From Curtobacterium oceanosedimentum (lineage in GTDB: Bacteria; Actinomycetota; Actinomycetes; Actinomycetales; Microbacteriaceae), in assembly GCF_020297365.1 (NCBI RefSeq), contig NZ_JAIXIG010000032.1, positions 1 to 43,259 on the forward strand: 43,259 nucleotides of DNA, written 5' to 3'. This document shows, in pieces, positions 20,707 to 30,207 of the stretch. The notes beneath the pieces are model-generated. The model was not told the origin of the DNA, did not search any database, and saw only the letters and a list, made by a program, of their open reading frames with translations. The position numbers were made by a program, and so were the translations under genes. The stretch's first letter is position 1. Each line of letters opens with the position of its first letter.

Positions 20707-21593
20707 TAGCGCGTCGCGGTGGTCGTGCGGTCGCGCCCCGTCAGGTCGACGTGCGTCTCCGGGGTGCGGAACCCCCGGCGCGCCAGGACCTGTCGGACGC
20801 CGGCGCCCTGCGGCTCGGCGTGCTCGACGACCAGGACTCCCCCGGGCACGAGCAGGCGCCAGGCGGTCTCGGCCAGTGCTCGCACGGCGTCGAGGCCGTC
20901 CGGCCCGCCGTACAGCGCCATCGCCGGGTCGTGGTCGCGGACCTCGGGGTCGATCGGGACCGCGTCGTCGGGCACGTAGGGCGGGTTCGACACGACGACG
21001 GAGACGGTGCCGTCGAGTTCGGGCAGCGCGTCGGCCAGGTCGCCCTCGACGAGCCGGACCGTGCCACCGTGGGCCTCGACGTTGCGCCGGGTCCAGGGCA
21101 GGGCCTCGGGAGAGCGTTCGACGGCGTAGACCACGGCGTTCGGCACCTCGGTGTCCATCGCGATGGCGATGGCCCCGCTGCCGGACCCCAGGTCGACGGC
21201 CACCGGCGCCGGCACCGCGGCCGCACGCAGCGCGTCGATGCCGAACTGCACGACGCCCTCGGTCTCCGGCCGCGGCACGAACACACCGGGACCCACAGCG
21301 AGCGTCAGGGCACGGAAGTACGCCTCGCCCGTGATGTGCTGCAGCGGCTCACGCGTGCGGCGCCGGGCGATCGCGTGCCGGAAGCGCTCGATGTGCTCCC
21401 CCGCGATCGCTCCGCCCGTCAGCGCGCGTGCCTGGACGGCTCCGCGCGACGTGCCGGTCGCCCAGGCGAGGAGCAGTTCGGCGTCGACCTGCGCGGTGGG
21501 CACCCCGGACGCACCGAGCGCCGCGGCCGCCTCCCTGAGGAGTCGGTCCGCGGCGAAGGTGACGGGCGTGTCGGCGGTGATCCGGGCCTCCAG
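20706..21593 (-). CDS. prmC: Release-factor glutamine N5-methyltransferase, apparent CTG start
   Basis: This enzyme methylates the Gln of the GGQ motif in release factors, here encoded just upstream as prfA. Motifs are the SAM-binding DLGSGSG (about 134-140) and the catalytic NPPY (about 203-206), with the family block PLQHITGEAYFR before them. The first conventional start (GTG 21503) would remove the N-terminal helix. The frame upstream encodes FAADRLLREAAAALG, matching the family's N-terminal domain, and has no ATG, GTG or TTG. A CTG at 21593, two bases after the prfA stop codon, gives 295 residues, near the usual length. Start choice is moderately sure; function is sure. Confidence 0.93.
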   Translation of the reverse strand: MEARITADTPVTFAADRLLREAAAALGASGVPTAQVDAELLLAWATGTSRGAVQARALTGGAIAGEHIERFRHAIARRRTREPLQHITGEAYFRALTLAVGPGVFVPRPETEGVVQFGIDALRAAAVPAPVAVDLGSGSGAIAIAMDTEVPNAVVYAVERSPEALPWTRRNVEAHGGTVRLVEGDLADALPELDGTVSVVVSNPPYVPDDAVPIDPEVRDHDPAMALYGGPDGLDAVRALAETAWRLLVPGGVLVVEHAEPQGAGVRQVLARRGFRTPETHVDLTGRDRTTTATR

Positions 21594-21595
21594 GC

Positions 21596-22678
21596 CTAGG
21601 CGTCCTGGTCGCCGATGGCGGCCAGACGTGCCTCTTCGTCCGCCTGGATGGCGGACTGGACGACGGGCTCGAGCGCACCGTTCATCACGCGGTCCAGGTC
21701 GTACGCCTTGTACCCGGTGCGGTGGTCCGCGATGCGGTTCTCCGGGAAGTTGTACGTGCGGATGCGCTCCGAGCGGTCCATGCCGCGGATCTGCGACTTG
21801 CGCGCGTCCGAGGCGATGGCGTCGAGCTCCTCCTGCTGGCGCGCGAGGATGCGGGCGCGCAGGACGCGCATGCCGGCCTCGCGGTTCTGCAGCTGCGACT
21901 TCTCGTTCTGCATCGCCACCGTGATGCCCGTGGGCAGGTGGGTGATGCGGACCGCGGAGTCCGTCGTGTTGACGGACTGCCCGCCGGGCCCGGAGGACCG
22001 GTAGACGTCGATCTTCAGGTCGTTCTGGTTGATCTGGACCTCTTCGGGCTCGTCCACCTCGGGGAACACCAGCACGCCGGTGGTCGAGGTGTGGATGCGC
22101 CCCTGCGACTCGGTCGCCGGCACCCGCTGCACGCGGTGCACCCCGCCCTCGTACTTCAGGTGCGCCCAGACACCCTGCGACGGATCGGTCGTGTTCGACT
22201 TGATCGCGACCTGGACGTCCTTGTAGCCGCCGAGGTCGGACTCGGTGCGCTCGAGGAGCTCGACCTTCCAGCCCTTCGTCTCGGCGTAGTGCGAGTACAT
22301 GCGCAGCAGGTCGGCCGCGAACAGCGCCGACTCCTCGCCGCCCTCGCCGCCCTTGATCTCCATGATGACGTCACGGCCGTCGTCCGGGTCGCGCGGGATG
22401 AGCAACCGCCGGAGGCGCTCCTGGCGCTCCGCCAGCTGCTCCTCGAGCGCCGGGACCTCGTCCGCGAACGCCTCGTCCTCGCGTGCGAGTTCCTGGGCGG
22501 CGGCGAGGTCGTCCCCCGCCGCCTGCCAGGACTCGTACGCCGACTTGATCTGGTTGAGCTCGGCGTAGCGCCGGTTCACCTTCTTCGCCCGGGCCGCATC
22601 GGCGTGGAGCGCGGGGTCCGACAGCTGCTGCGTCAGGTCCTCGTGTTCCGCCAGCAGCCCTGCCACCGACTCGAACAC
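21596..22678 (-). CDS. prfA: Peptide chain release factor 1
   Basis: This factor reads UAA and UAG and triggers peptide release. At 360 residues it has the RF1 length. The codon-recognition tripeptide PAT is at 187-189 (VPATESQGR), which marks RF1 rather than RF2, and the catalytic GGQ is at 232-234 in [10 protein letters not shown]. The N-terminal helical domain covers about 1-95. It starts three bases after the rho stop codon and is followed by prmC, its modifying enzyme, two bases after its stop. Confidence 0.98.
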   Translation of the reverse strand: MFESVAGLLAEHEDLTQQLSDPALHADAARAKKVNRRYAELNQIKSAYESWQAAGDDLAAAQELAREDEAFADEVPALEEQLAERQERLRRLLIPRDPDDGRDVIMEIKGGEGGEESALFAADLLRMYSHYAETKGWKVELLERTESDLGGYKDVQVAIKSNTTDPSQGVWAHLKYEGGVHRVQRVPATESQGRIHTSTTGVLVFPEVDEPEEVQINQNDLKIDVYRSSGPGGQSVNTTDSAVRITHLPTGITVAMQNEKSQLQNREAGMRVLRARILARQQEELDAIASDARKSQIRGMDRSERIRTYNFPENRIADHRTGYKAYDLDRVMNGALEPVVQSAIQADEEARLAAIGDQDA

Positions 22679-22681
22679 GCG

Positions 22682-24952
22682 TTACTCCTGGTGGCCGTTG
22701 CCGTGGTGACCGTTGGTCGCCGGCACCGACTTCTGGATCTGGACCAGGAACTCCACGTTCGACTGCGTCTCCTTGAGGTTCCGCAGCACGACGTCGAGCG
22801 CCTGCTGCGTGTCGAGCCCGGCGAGGGCACGACGCAGCCGCCACGTGATCGTGACCTCGTCGGCGGAGAGCAGCTGCTCCTCGCGACGGGTGCCCGAGGC
22901 GTTGATGTCGACCGCCGGGAAGATCCGCTTGTCGGCGAGGTGGCGGTTCAGGCGGAGCTCCATGTTGCCGGTGCCCTTGAACTCCTCGAAGATCACCTCG
23001 TCCATCTTGGAGCCGGTCTCGACGAGCGCCGTGGCGAGGATGGTCAGCGAGCCTCCGTCCTCGATGTTGCGGGCGGCGCCGAAGAACCGCTTCGCCGGGT
23101 AGAGCGCGGCGGAGTCGACGCCACCGGAGAGCACGCGGCCCGACGGCGGCGTGGACAGGTTGTACGCACGGCCCAGACGGGTGATCGAGTCGAGCAGCAG
23201 CACGACGTCGTGGCCCAGCTCGACCAGGCGCTTGGCACGCTCGATGGCGAGCTCGGCGACCGTCGTGTGGTCCTCGGCGGGACGGTCGAAGGTCGAGGCG
23301 ATGACCTCGCCCTTCACCGAACGCTGCATGTCGGTGACCTCTTCGGGCCGCTCGTCGACGAGGACGACCATGAGGTGCGCCTCGGGGTTGTTCTTGGCGA
23401 CGGCGTCGGCGATGGCCTGGAGCACGACGGTCTTGCCGGCCTTGGGCGGCGAGACGATGAGGCCGCGCTGGCCCTTGCCGATCGGCGACACCAGGTCGAT
23501 GATGCGGGTCGACAGCTTGCCGGGCTCCGTCTCGAGGCGCAGGCGCTCGTTCGGGTACAGCGGGGTCAGGTCGGTGAAGTCGACGCGGGCCGCTGCCTCG
23601 TCGGCGGTCTGGCCGTTGATCGACTCGACGGCGACGAGCGCGTTGTACTTCTGGCGGCTCTGCTGCTCACCGTCGCGCGGCTGCTTGATCGACCCGACGA
23701 CCGCGTCGCCCTTGCGCAGGTGGTACTTCTTCACCTGGCCGAGGGACACGTAGACGTCGCTCGGGCCGGGCAGGTAGCCGGTGGTGCGGACGAAGGCGTA
23801 GTTGTCGAGGACGTCGAGGATGCCCGCGATCGGGATCAGGACGTCGTCCTCGGTGACCTCGGGCTCGAAGTCGTCGTTCTGGCCGCCACGGCCGCGCTTG
23901 CGGTCGCGCTGACGACGGCTGCGGCCGCTCTCGGCCTCGTCGGCGTGCTGTTGCTGCTGCTGCTTCTGCTGACCGCTGGTCTGCTGCTGCTTCTGGCCGC
24001 CGTTCTGCTTCTGGTCGGCCTTGTCGTCCTGCTTCGCCTCGGCCTGCTTGGCCTGGCCGTTCTGCTGCTCGGCCTGCTGGTTCTGCTGGCCGTTCTGCTG
24101 GTTCTGCTGGTTCTGCTGGCCGTTCTGCTTCTGGCCGCCGTTCTGCTGGCCGCCGTTCTGCTGGGCGTTCTGCTGACCGGCGTTCTGGTCGCCGTTCTGC
24201 TGCTCGCCGTTCTCGGCGTTCTGCCCACGACCACGACCGCGACCGCGGCTGCGGCGACCGCGGCGCGAGCCGCCCTCGCCCTGCTCGGCGTTCTGGTCGC
24301 CCGAGTCGTTCTGGTCCTGCTCGGACTGGTCGGACTGGGCAGCGGAGGTCGGGGCCTGCGCGTCCTGCTGCTCGGCCTGGGCCGGCGCCTGCGACTGCTG
24401 GGCCTGCTGCGACTGCTGGGCCTGCTGGGCCTGCTGGTCGGCGTTGCCACGACCGCGGCCGCGACGCTGGGAACCGGTCTGGGCGGCCTCCTGCGCGTCC
24501 TTCTCGGCGCGGACCTGGTCGAGCCCGGCGAGCAGGTCCTCGGTGCCGGTCTGACCGTGGTTGGTGTGCTCGGCGGCCGAGGTCGGCGCGGCGTTCACGG
24601 TGCCACCGGACGACGCGCGGCGCGAACGACGGGCACGGCTGGGGGCTGCGGACTCGGCGGGTGCCTCGGGGTCGGCGACGGGTGCCTCGGCAGCGGGCTG
24701 CGCGGGGGTCTCGGCGGGCTCCGGCAGGGTCGGCTGCGCGGTGGCGGCCGGCTCGGCGGGGCTCTCGGCGACGGGTGCCGGGGTCTCGTCGGCGACGGGG
24801 CGCTTGTCCTCGATGGAGGCGATCAGGTCGCCCTTGCGGAGCTTCGAGAGCCCGGTGATGCCGAGCGAGGAGGCGATGCGCTGGAGCTCCGGCAGACGGA
24901 GGGCGCGCAGATCGCTGGGGATCTCCACCTGGGCGGAGTTGTTGTCGGTCAA
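22682..24952 (-). CDS. rho: Transcription termination factor Rho with Gln/Asn-rich insert
   Basis: This is the hexameric RNA helicase that ends transcription, 756 residues compared with about 420 in E. coli. The N-terminal Rho_N/SAP-like domain (about 12-52) is followed by a Pro/Ala/Glu-rich linker, an Arg-rich patch (105-113), and a long low-complexity insert (about 160-358) made of Gln/Asn-rich runs (171-220, 244-336) and RG-rich patches (162-170, 229-243, 344-357). The RNA-binding cold-shock-like domain is near 368-445. The P-loop SPPKAGKTV is at 501-509 with Lys507. The start is TTG, with AGGAAA about ten bases upstream. Actinobacterial Rho proteins often carry inserts; this one is unusually rich in Gln and Asn. 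Confidence 0.97.
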   Translation of the reverse strand: MTDNNSAQVEIPSDLRALRLPELQRIASSLGITGLSKLRKGDLIASIEDKRPVADETPAPVAESPAEPAATAQPTLPEPAETPAQPAAEAPVADPEAPAESAAPSRARRSRRASSGGTVNAAPTSAAEHTNHGQTGTEDLLAGLDQVRAEKDAQEAAQTGSQRRGRGRGNADQQAQQAQQSQQAQQSQAPAQAEQQDAQAPTSAAQSDQSEQDQNDSGDQNAEQGEGGSRRGRRSRGRGRGRGQNAENGEQQNGDQNAGQQNAQQNGGQQNGGQKQNGQQNQQNQQNGQQNQQAEQQNGQAKQAEAKQDDKADQKQNGGQKQQQTSGQQKQQQQQHADEAESGRSRRQRDRKRGRGGQNDDFEPEVTEDDVLIPIAGILDVLDNYAFVRTTGYLPGPSDVYVSLGQVKKYHLRKGDAVVGSIKQPRDGEQQSRQKYNALVAVESINGQTADEAAARVDFTDLTPLYPNERLRLETEPGKLSTRIIDLVSPIGKGQRGLIVSPPKAGKTVVLQAIADAVAKNNPEAHLMVVLVDERPEEVTDMQRSVKGEVIASTFDRPAEDHTTVAELAIERAKRLVELGHDVVLLLDSITRLGRAYNLSTPPSGRVLSGGVDSAALYPAKRFFGAARNIEDGGSLTILATALVETGSKMDEVIFEEFKGTGNMELRLNRHLADKRIFPAVDINASGTRREEQLLSADEVTITWRLRRALAGLDTQQALDVVLRNLKETQSNVEFLVQIQKSVPATNGHHGNGHQE

Positions 24953-25134
24953 GGTCGGTGTTTCCTTTCGAACCGCAGAACGCGGAGAGTTTCCACCGTC
25001 CCGGATGCTCCGGTGAGCATCGACCGCCGTTCAGACGACGGATCGGGATTCGGTGATCAGAAAGAGATGCACACTCGCGCACCGGACCCTGCGACGTCGT
25101 CGGAGCGGTCCTGGAGGACGAGCAATCCGTACGG
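24953..25134 (-). promoter_or_regulatory. thrB-rho intergenic region, presumed rho leader
   Basis: This 182-base gap holds no gene that I can support. A perfect seven-pair hairpin (GATGCTC, four-base loop, GAGCATC) lies at 25004-25021, about 50 bases before the rho start. No clear -10/-35 pair was found. Rho levels are autoregulated in other bacteria, so a leader role is plausible but unproven. Confidence 0.35.
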
Positions 25135-26163
25135 TTACGCGGGTTCGGCTTCGAGCGCCGAGTGCGCTGCCACTGTAGCACCACCGAGATCGACGGCCAG
25201 CATGAGGGGCCGCCAGTCGGATTCGGCGTGTCGCTGCACCAGGTCGGCCGCGGTCAGGCGCTGCGCCGGGTCGCTGCCGAGCACGAGCAGGCTCGGCCCA
25301 GCACCGGACACGACAGCGGCGAGCCCGTGCTGTCGGAGCAGTCGGATCAGGCCGTCGGTCTCCGGCATGGCGCTCGCGCGGTACGCCTGGTGCAGGCGGT
25401 CCTCGGTGGCGGCCAGCAGCAGCTCGGGGCTCTGGATGAGCGCCGCGACGAGCAGGGCGGACCGGGAGACGTTGAACGCGGCGTCGGCGTGCGGGACCTG
25501 CTCGGGCTGCAGGGAGCGGGCGAGCTTCGTCGACAGGGTCGAGGTCGGCACGAACACCACGGGCGCGACACCGCGGTGCACCAGCAGCCGCTTGTACGCG
25601 GGGCCGTCCGCCGTCATCCACGCGATCGTCAGGCCGCCGAACAGCGCCGGGGCGACGTTGTCGGGGTGCCCCTCCATCTCGGTGGCCAGGGTCAGCAGCG
25701 TCGAGGCGTCGAGGTCCGCGACACCGTCGAGCAGTCCGCGCGCCGCCATCAGGCCGGCCACGATCGCCGCCGCGGACGACCCGAGGCCCCGACCGTGCGG
25801 GATCGCGTTGGTGGCGTGCAGCTCGAGCCCGGGCTGCGGGACGCCGGCGTGCTCGAGGCCGTGACGGATCGCCCGCACGACCAGGTTCGTGTCGTCGGTG
25901 GCGACCTCGCCGGCACCGACGCCGTCGACGGTCACCGTCGCGCCGGGCTCCGGGCGCACGCGCACCAGGACCTCGTCGTACAGCGACAGCGCAAGGCCGA
26001 GGGAGTCGAAGCCCGGGCCGAGGTTCGCCGAGGTCGCCGGGACGCGCACGCGCACCGCCTTCCCCGACGGGAGCGCCCGGTCAGCGTGGACCGCCCGTCC
26101 GGCCGGTACAGCACTGTGGGCGGTGATGCCCTCCCCCGGTCCGGACGAGCGGTCGGCGCTCAC
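25135..26163 (-). CDS. thrB: Homoserine kinase
   Basis: This GHMP-family kinase phosphorylates homoserine with ATP in threonine synthesis. Motifs are [16 protein letters not shown] (41-56), the phosphate-binding loop [12 protein letters not shown] (122-133) and the C-terminal [14 protein letters not shown] 26163 is chosen for its GTGA overlap with the thrC stop codon. This leaves about 35 extra N-terminal residues before the first family strand, so a later start near residues 37-39 is possible. The product is about 342 residues. Confidence 0.95.
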   Translation of the reverse strand: MSADRSSGPGEGITAHSAVPAGRAVHADRALPSGKAVRVRVPATSANLGPGFDSLGLALSLYDEVLVRVRPEPGATVTVDGVGAGEVATDDTNLVVRAIRHGLEHAGVPQPGLELHATNAIPHGRGLGSSAAAIVAGLMAARGLLDGVADLDASTLLTLATEMEGHPDNVAPALFGGLTIAWMTADGPAYKRLLVHRGVAPVVFVPTSTLSTKLARSLQPEQVPHADAAFNVSRSALLVAALIQSPELLLAATEDRLHQAYRASAMPETDGLIRLLRQHGLAAVVSGAGPSLLVLGSDPAQRLTAADLVQRHAESDWRPLMLAVDLGGATVAAHSALEAEPA

Positions 26164-27239
26164 TGCTCGCTGACCAGTCCGAGCACGTCGGCGATCGACT
26201 TCGTGTCGACCGGCACGCTCGTCGGGGTGACCTCGCCGCCGTCCTGCGTGCGGAGGGCCCACTGCGGGTCCTTCAAGCCGTGGCCGGTGACGGTGATGAC
26301 GACCGTCGCGCCCTTCGGCACGATGCCGGCGTCGGCGCGCTCGAGCAGACCGGCGACACCGATGGCCGACGCGGGCTCGACGAAGACGCCGACCTCGGCC
26401 GACAGGATGTGGTGCGCGGCGAGGATCGCCTCGTCGGAGATCGCGCCGAAGTACCCGTCGGTCTCGTCGCGGGCCTCGAGGGCGAACTGCCACGACGCCG
26501 GGTTGCCGATGCGGATCGCGGAGGCGATGGTGTCCGGGTGGCGGACGACCTCGCCGCGCACGATCGGCGCGGAGCCGGCGGCCTGGAACCCGAACATCCG
26601 GGGCAGCTTGGTGCTGCGCCCGGCGGCGACGTCCTCGCGGTACCCGCGGGAGTACGCGGTGTAGTTGCCCGCGTTGCCGACCGGCAGGAAGTGGAAGTCC
26701 GGGGCGTCCCCGAGCACGTCGACGACCTCGAACGCGGCGGTCTTCTGCCCCTCGATGCGGTCGTTGTTGACCGAGTTGACGAGGTGCACCGGGTAGTTCG
26801 CCGCCAGGTCGCGGGCGATGTCGAGGCAGTCGTCGAAGTTGCCCTGCACCTGCAGCAGCTGGGCGTCGTGGGCGACGGCCTGGCTGAGCTTGCCCATCGC
26901 GATCTTGCCCTCGGGCACGAGCACCGCGGCGGTGATGCCGGCGTGCGTGGCGTACGCGGCGGCCGAGGCGCTGGTGTTGCCGGTCGAGGCGCAGATGACG
27001 GCCTTCGCGCCGTGCTCCACGGCCTTCGAGATCGCCATCGTCATGCCGCGGTCCTTGAAGGACCCGGTCGGGTTCATGCCCTCGAACTTGACGTAGACGT
27101 CCGCGCCGGTGCGCTCGGACAGGCGCCGGGCGGGGATGAGCGGCGTGCCGCCCTCACCGAGCGTGACGACGGGCGTCGCCTCGGTCACGTCGAGTCGGTC
27201 GGCGTACTCGCGCAGGACTCCCTGCCACTGGTGGGCCAT
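26160..27239 (-). CDS. thrC: Threonine synthase
   Basis: This PLP enzyme converts phosphohomoserine to threonine and phosphate. The Schiff-base lysine is Lys62 in [11 protein letters not shown] (57-66). The Ser/Gly-rich [15 protein letters not shown] motif and the phosphate-binding [11 protein letters not shown] segment are intact. At 359 residues it is the short class-II actinobacterial type. It lies 72 bases after hom and overlaps thrB by four bases. Confidence 0.97.
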   Translation of the reverse strand: MAHQWQGVLREYADRLDVTEATPVVTLGEGGTPLIPARRLSERTGADVYVKFEGMNPTGSFKDRGMTMAISKAVEHGAKAVICASTGNTSASAAAYATHAGITAAVLVPEGKIAMGKLSQAVAHDAQLLQVQGNFDDCLDIARDLAANYPVHLVNSVNNDRIEGQKTAAFEVVDVLGDAPDFHFLPVGNAGNYTAYSRGYREDVAAGRSTKLPRMFGFQAAGSAPIVRGEVVRHPDTIASAIRIGNPASWQFALEARDETDGYFGAISDEAILAAHHILSAEVGVFVEPASAIGVAGLLERADAGIVPKGATVVITVTGHGLKDPQWALRTQDGGEVTPTSVPVDTKSIADVLGLVSEQ

Positions 27240-27311
27240 CAGGCTTCTCTCTCTGTCCGGTGGTTCGGTCTGGGTGGGGCTCGGTGTGCGGTCTGGAGGC
27301 CCGTGGGCGCG

Positions 27312-28619
27312 TCAGGCGCCGACGATCCGCAGGACGCTGGTGACGTCCAGGACGACGTCCTCGTCGCCGAGGGCGACGACCGTGTCCGCGAGGTCCGCCT
27401 CGCGCGCCAGGTGCGTGCCGATGACGAGCGTGGCCGTGCCCTCGGCGGTGCCGGTGGTCGTCTGCTCCACCGTCTCGACGCTGACGCCGTGCTTCGCGAG
27501 CACGCCGGCCACCGTCGACAGCACGCCGGGGGCGTCCGCGACGTGCAGCGTGATCTGGTAGCTCGTGCGCACCGCGCCGATCGGGAAGACGGGCAGTTCC
27601 GACTGCGTCGACTCGGCGACGCCGGGACCGCCGATGACGTGGCGACGGGCGGCGGACACCAGGTCGCCGAGCACCGCGGAGGCCGTCTCGACGCCGCCGG
27701 CGCCGGCGCCGTAGAACATGAGGTCGCCAGCGGCCTCGGCCTCGACGAAGACGGCGTTCTTCGCGCCGTGCACGCTCGCGAGCGGGTGTGCCTCGGGCAC
27801 GAGTGCCGGGTAGACGCGGGCGCTGACGCCCTCACGGCCGTCGTCGTCGGTCAGCCGCTCGGCGGTCGCCAGGATCTTCACGACGTAGCCGGCCTTGCGT
27901 GCGGCGCGGACCTGGTCGATCGTGACCGACGTGATGCCCTCGCGGTGCACGGCGCTGAGCGGCACCGAGGTGTGGAACGCCAGCGAGGCCAGGATCGCGG
28001 CCTTCTGCGCGGCGTCGTAGCCCTCGACGTCGGCGGTCGGGTCGGCCTCGGCGTACCCGAGTTCGGTCGCGGTCGCCAGGGCGTCCTCGAACGTGGCCCC
28101 CTCGCGGTCCATCAGGTCGAGGATGAAGTTCGTGGTTCCGTTGACGATGCCCATGATCCGCACGATGCGGTCCCCCGCGAGCGAGTCGTGCAGGGGGCGG
28201 ATGATCGGGATCGCACCGGCGACGGCGGCCTCGTAGTACAGCTGCGCGCCGACCTGCTCGGCGGCGGCGAAGAGCTCCGGGCCGTGGGTCGCGAGCAGGG
28301 CCTTGTTGCCGGTGACGACGTCCGCACCGGACTGCAGCGCCTGCAGCACCAGGGTGCGCGCCGGCTCGATGCCGCCGATGAGCTCGACCACGATGTCCGC
28401 GCCGAGGATGAGCGACTCGGCGTCCGTGGTGAAGAGCTCCTTCGGCAGCTCGACGTCGCGGGGCGCGTCGACGTCGCGCACGGCGATCCCGACCAGCTCG
28501 AGGCCGGCACCGGCTCGCGAGGCCAGTTCGTCGCCGTGCTCGAGGAGGAGCCGCGCGACCTGGGATCCGACCGAGCCGGCCCCGAGCAGCGCGACGCGGA
28601 CGTTGCGGTATTCGATCAT
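27312..28619 (-). CDS. hom: Homoserine dehydrogenase with C-terminal ACT domain
   Basis: This enzyme reduces aspartate semialdehyde to homoserine with NAD(P)H at the threonine/methionine branch point. The Rossmann motif GAGSVG is at 13-18. VVTGNKALLA and the catalytic-domain stretch EGYDAAQKAAILASLAF are typical. The last roughly 80 residues (starting near TSYQITLHVADAPGVLSTVAG) form an ACT domain, which in this family gives feedback control by threonine. It is monofunctional, with no aspartokinase fusion. It follows lysA by 42 bases. Confidence 0.97.
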   Translation of the reverse strand: MIEYRNVRVALLGAGSVGSQVARLLLEHGDELASRAGAGLELVGIAVRDVDAPRDVELPKELFTTDAESLILGADIVVELIGGIEPARTLVLQALQSGADVVTGNKALLATHGPELFAAAEQVGAQLYYEAAVAGAIPIIRPLHDSLAGDRIVRIMGIVNGTTNFILDLMDREGATFEDALATATELGYAEADPTADVEGYDAAQKAAILASLAFHTSVPLSAVHREGITSVTIDQVRAARKAGYVVKILATAERLTDDDGREGVSARVYPALVPEAHPLASVHGAKNAVFVEAEAAGDLMFYGAGAGGVETASAVLGDLVSAARRHVIGGPGVAESTQSELPVFPIGAVRTSYQITLHVADAPGVLSTVAGVLAKHGVSVETVEQTTTGTAEGTATLVIGTHLAREADLADTVVALGDEDVVLDVTSVLRIVGA

Positions 28620-28661
28620 CTGGTGGTTCCTGTCATCGGGCCGGGCCCGTCGGGTCGGGGG

Positions 28662-30152
28662 TCAGTGGCCGCTGCCGTCGAGGGGCACGGGCACGACCCC
28701 GGTGTCACGGGCGAGGAGGTCGTCGATCGACTCGCCCCGCACGAGGATACGGGCTGCGCCGTCGGCCACCGCGACGACCGGCGGGCGACCGACGTGGTTG
28801 TAGTTGCTCGCGAGACTCCAGCAGTAGGCACCGGTCGCGGCCACGGCGAGCAGGTCGCCGCGCTGCACGTCGCCGGGCAGGTACTCGTCGTTCACGACGA
28901 CGTCGCCGCTCTCGCAGTGCTTGCCGACGACGCGGGTCAGCACCGCGGGGGCGTCGGAGGTCCGGGCGAGCCGTGCCGTGTAGTCGGCGCCGTACAGCGC
29001 CGGGCGGGCGTTGTCGCTCATGCCGCCGTCGACGGACACGTAGGTGCGGGTGGCGGCCTTCGCGGTCGGCGCGTCGGCGGCGAGGGCGTGGTCCTCGGTC
29101 GCGAGCACCTGCTCGGTCCCGTCGGACACGGGCGGGTCGAGTTCCAGCGTCACGGGCTTGATCGTGCCGACCGAGTACAGCGTGATGCCGGCCGGACCGA
29201 CGATGTACCGGCCGGGCTCCACCGCGATGTCGGGCACCGGGATGCCACGCTCCGCGCAGGCCTCGGCGACGATCGTGGCGAGGGCCTCGGCGACGTCCTC
29301 GGGTTCGAACGCCGAGTCGGCCTCGGTGTAGTCGATGCCCCAGCCACCGCCGAGGTTGAGCTCCGGCACCGGGCCGGCGGCCACGAGGGTCGCGTGCACG
29401 TCCATCAGGCGCCGAGCCGCCTCGCGGAACCCGGACTCGTCGAAGATCTGCGAGCCGATGTGCGAGTGCAGTCCGACGAAGGCGAGCGAGGGCTCCGCGC
29501 GCACGGCTTCGGCCACCGCCACGGCCTCGGTGAGCGGGATGCCGAACTTCTGGTCCTCGCGCGCCGTGGCGAGGTACTCGTGGGTCGATGCGTGCACGCC
29601 GCTGTTGATGCGGATGCGCACCCGCTGCACCACACCGGCCTCGGCCGCTGCCCGGGCGACGCGCCCCACCTCTTCGTGGCTGTCCAGCACGAGCGTGCCG
29701 ACCCCGACCTTGACCGCGCGGGCGATCTCGGCGTCGGACTTGTCGTTGCCGTGGAACCCGAGCCGGCCCGGGTCCATCCCGCCGGCCAGGGCGACCGCGA
29801 GTTCGCCACCGGTGCAGACGTCGACGCGCAGGCCCGCCTCGGCCATCCACGCCACGACCTGCGTCGTCAGGAAGGCCTTGCCGGCGTAGTAGACGTGCGC
29901 GTGGCTGCCGATGCGCTCGAACGCCTCGGCGAACGCGTTCCGCACGCGGACGGCGCGGGACTGCACGTCGCGCTCGTCGACGACGTACAGCGGCGTGCCG
30001 AACTGCGCGACGAGGTCCGTCGCGCTGACGCCGCCGATCGCCATCGTGCCGTCGTCGGTCCGCGTCGCGGACGCGGGCCAGATGCGGTCCACCAGTCCGG
30101 AGGCGTCCGTCGGGAACCGCAGCCGCGGCGGTGCAAGGGGGTTCTCGCTCAC
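28662..30152 (-). CDS. lysA: Diaminopimelate decarboxylase
   Basis: This PLP enzyme, in the last step of lysine synthesis, decarboxylates meso-diaminopimelate. Lys92 in YYAGKAFLT binds PLP; the glycine-rich LNLGGGWGIDY and HCESGDVV with the active-site Cys are present. At 496 residues it carries a somewhat long N terminus. The start is GTG 30152, placed eight bases after a TAGGAT box and without a ribosome-binding site, so a leaderless message is likely. It begins the lysA-hom-thrC-thrB run. Confidence 0.97.
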   Translation of the reverse strand: MSENPLAPPRLRFPTDASGLVDRIWPASATRTDDGTMAIGGVSATDLVAQFGTPLYVVDERDVQSRAVRVRNAFAEAFERIGSHAHVYYAGKAFLTTQVVAWMAEAGLRVDVCTGGELAVALAGGMDPGRLGFHGNDKSDAEIARAVKVGVGTLVLDSHEEVGRVARAAAEAGVVQRVRIRINSGVHASTHEYLATAREDQKFGIPLTEAVAVAEAVRAEPSLAFVGLHSHIGSQIFDESGFREAARRLMDVHATLVAAGPVPELNLGGGWGIDYTEADSAFEPEDVAEALATIVAEACAERGIPVPDIAVEPGRYIVGPAGITLYSVGTIKPVTLELDPPVSDGTEQVLATEDHALAADAPTAKAATRTYVSVDGGMSDNARPALYGADYTARLARTSDAPAVLTRVVGKHCESGDVVVNDEYLPGDVQRGDLLAVAATGAYCWSLASNYNHVGRPPVVAVADGAARILVRGESIDDLLARDTGVVPVPLDGSGH

Positions 30153-30160
30153 GGGACCCG

Positions 30161-30166
30161 ATCCTA
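30161..30166 (-). promoter_or_regulatory. -10 box of lysA
   Basis: TAGGAT (TANNNT type) on the minus strand is followed by eight bases and then the lysA GTG. The spacing puts transcription start at or within a base or two of the start codon. Confidence 0.5.
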
Positions 30167-30207
30167 CCGACGCGAGCCGCGCCTCCCGGCCGTGTGACGC
30201 GACGGGG

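Noticed and set aside
21722..25864. A 1380-codon plus-strand frame with long Leu/Val runs opposite prfA, rho and thrB
   Set aside because: The Leu/Val runs are the reverse complement of the Gln/Asn codons of the Rho insert, not membrane helices. It spans three real genes.
26280..30197. A 1305-codon plus-strand frame opposite thrC, hom and lysA
   Set aside because: It crosses three intact biosynthetic genes and shows no family features; it is a GC-driven shadow.
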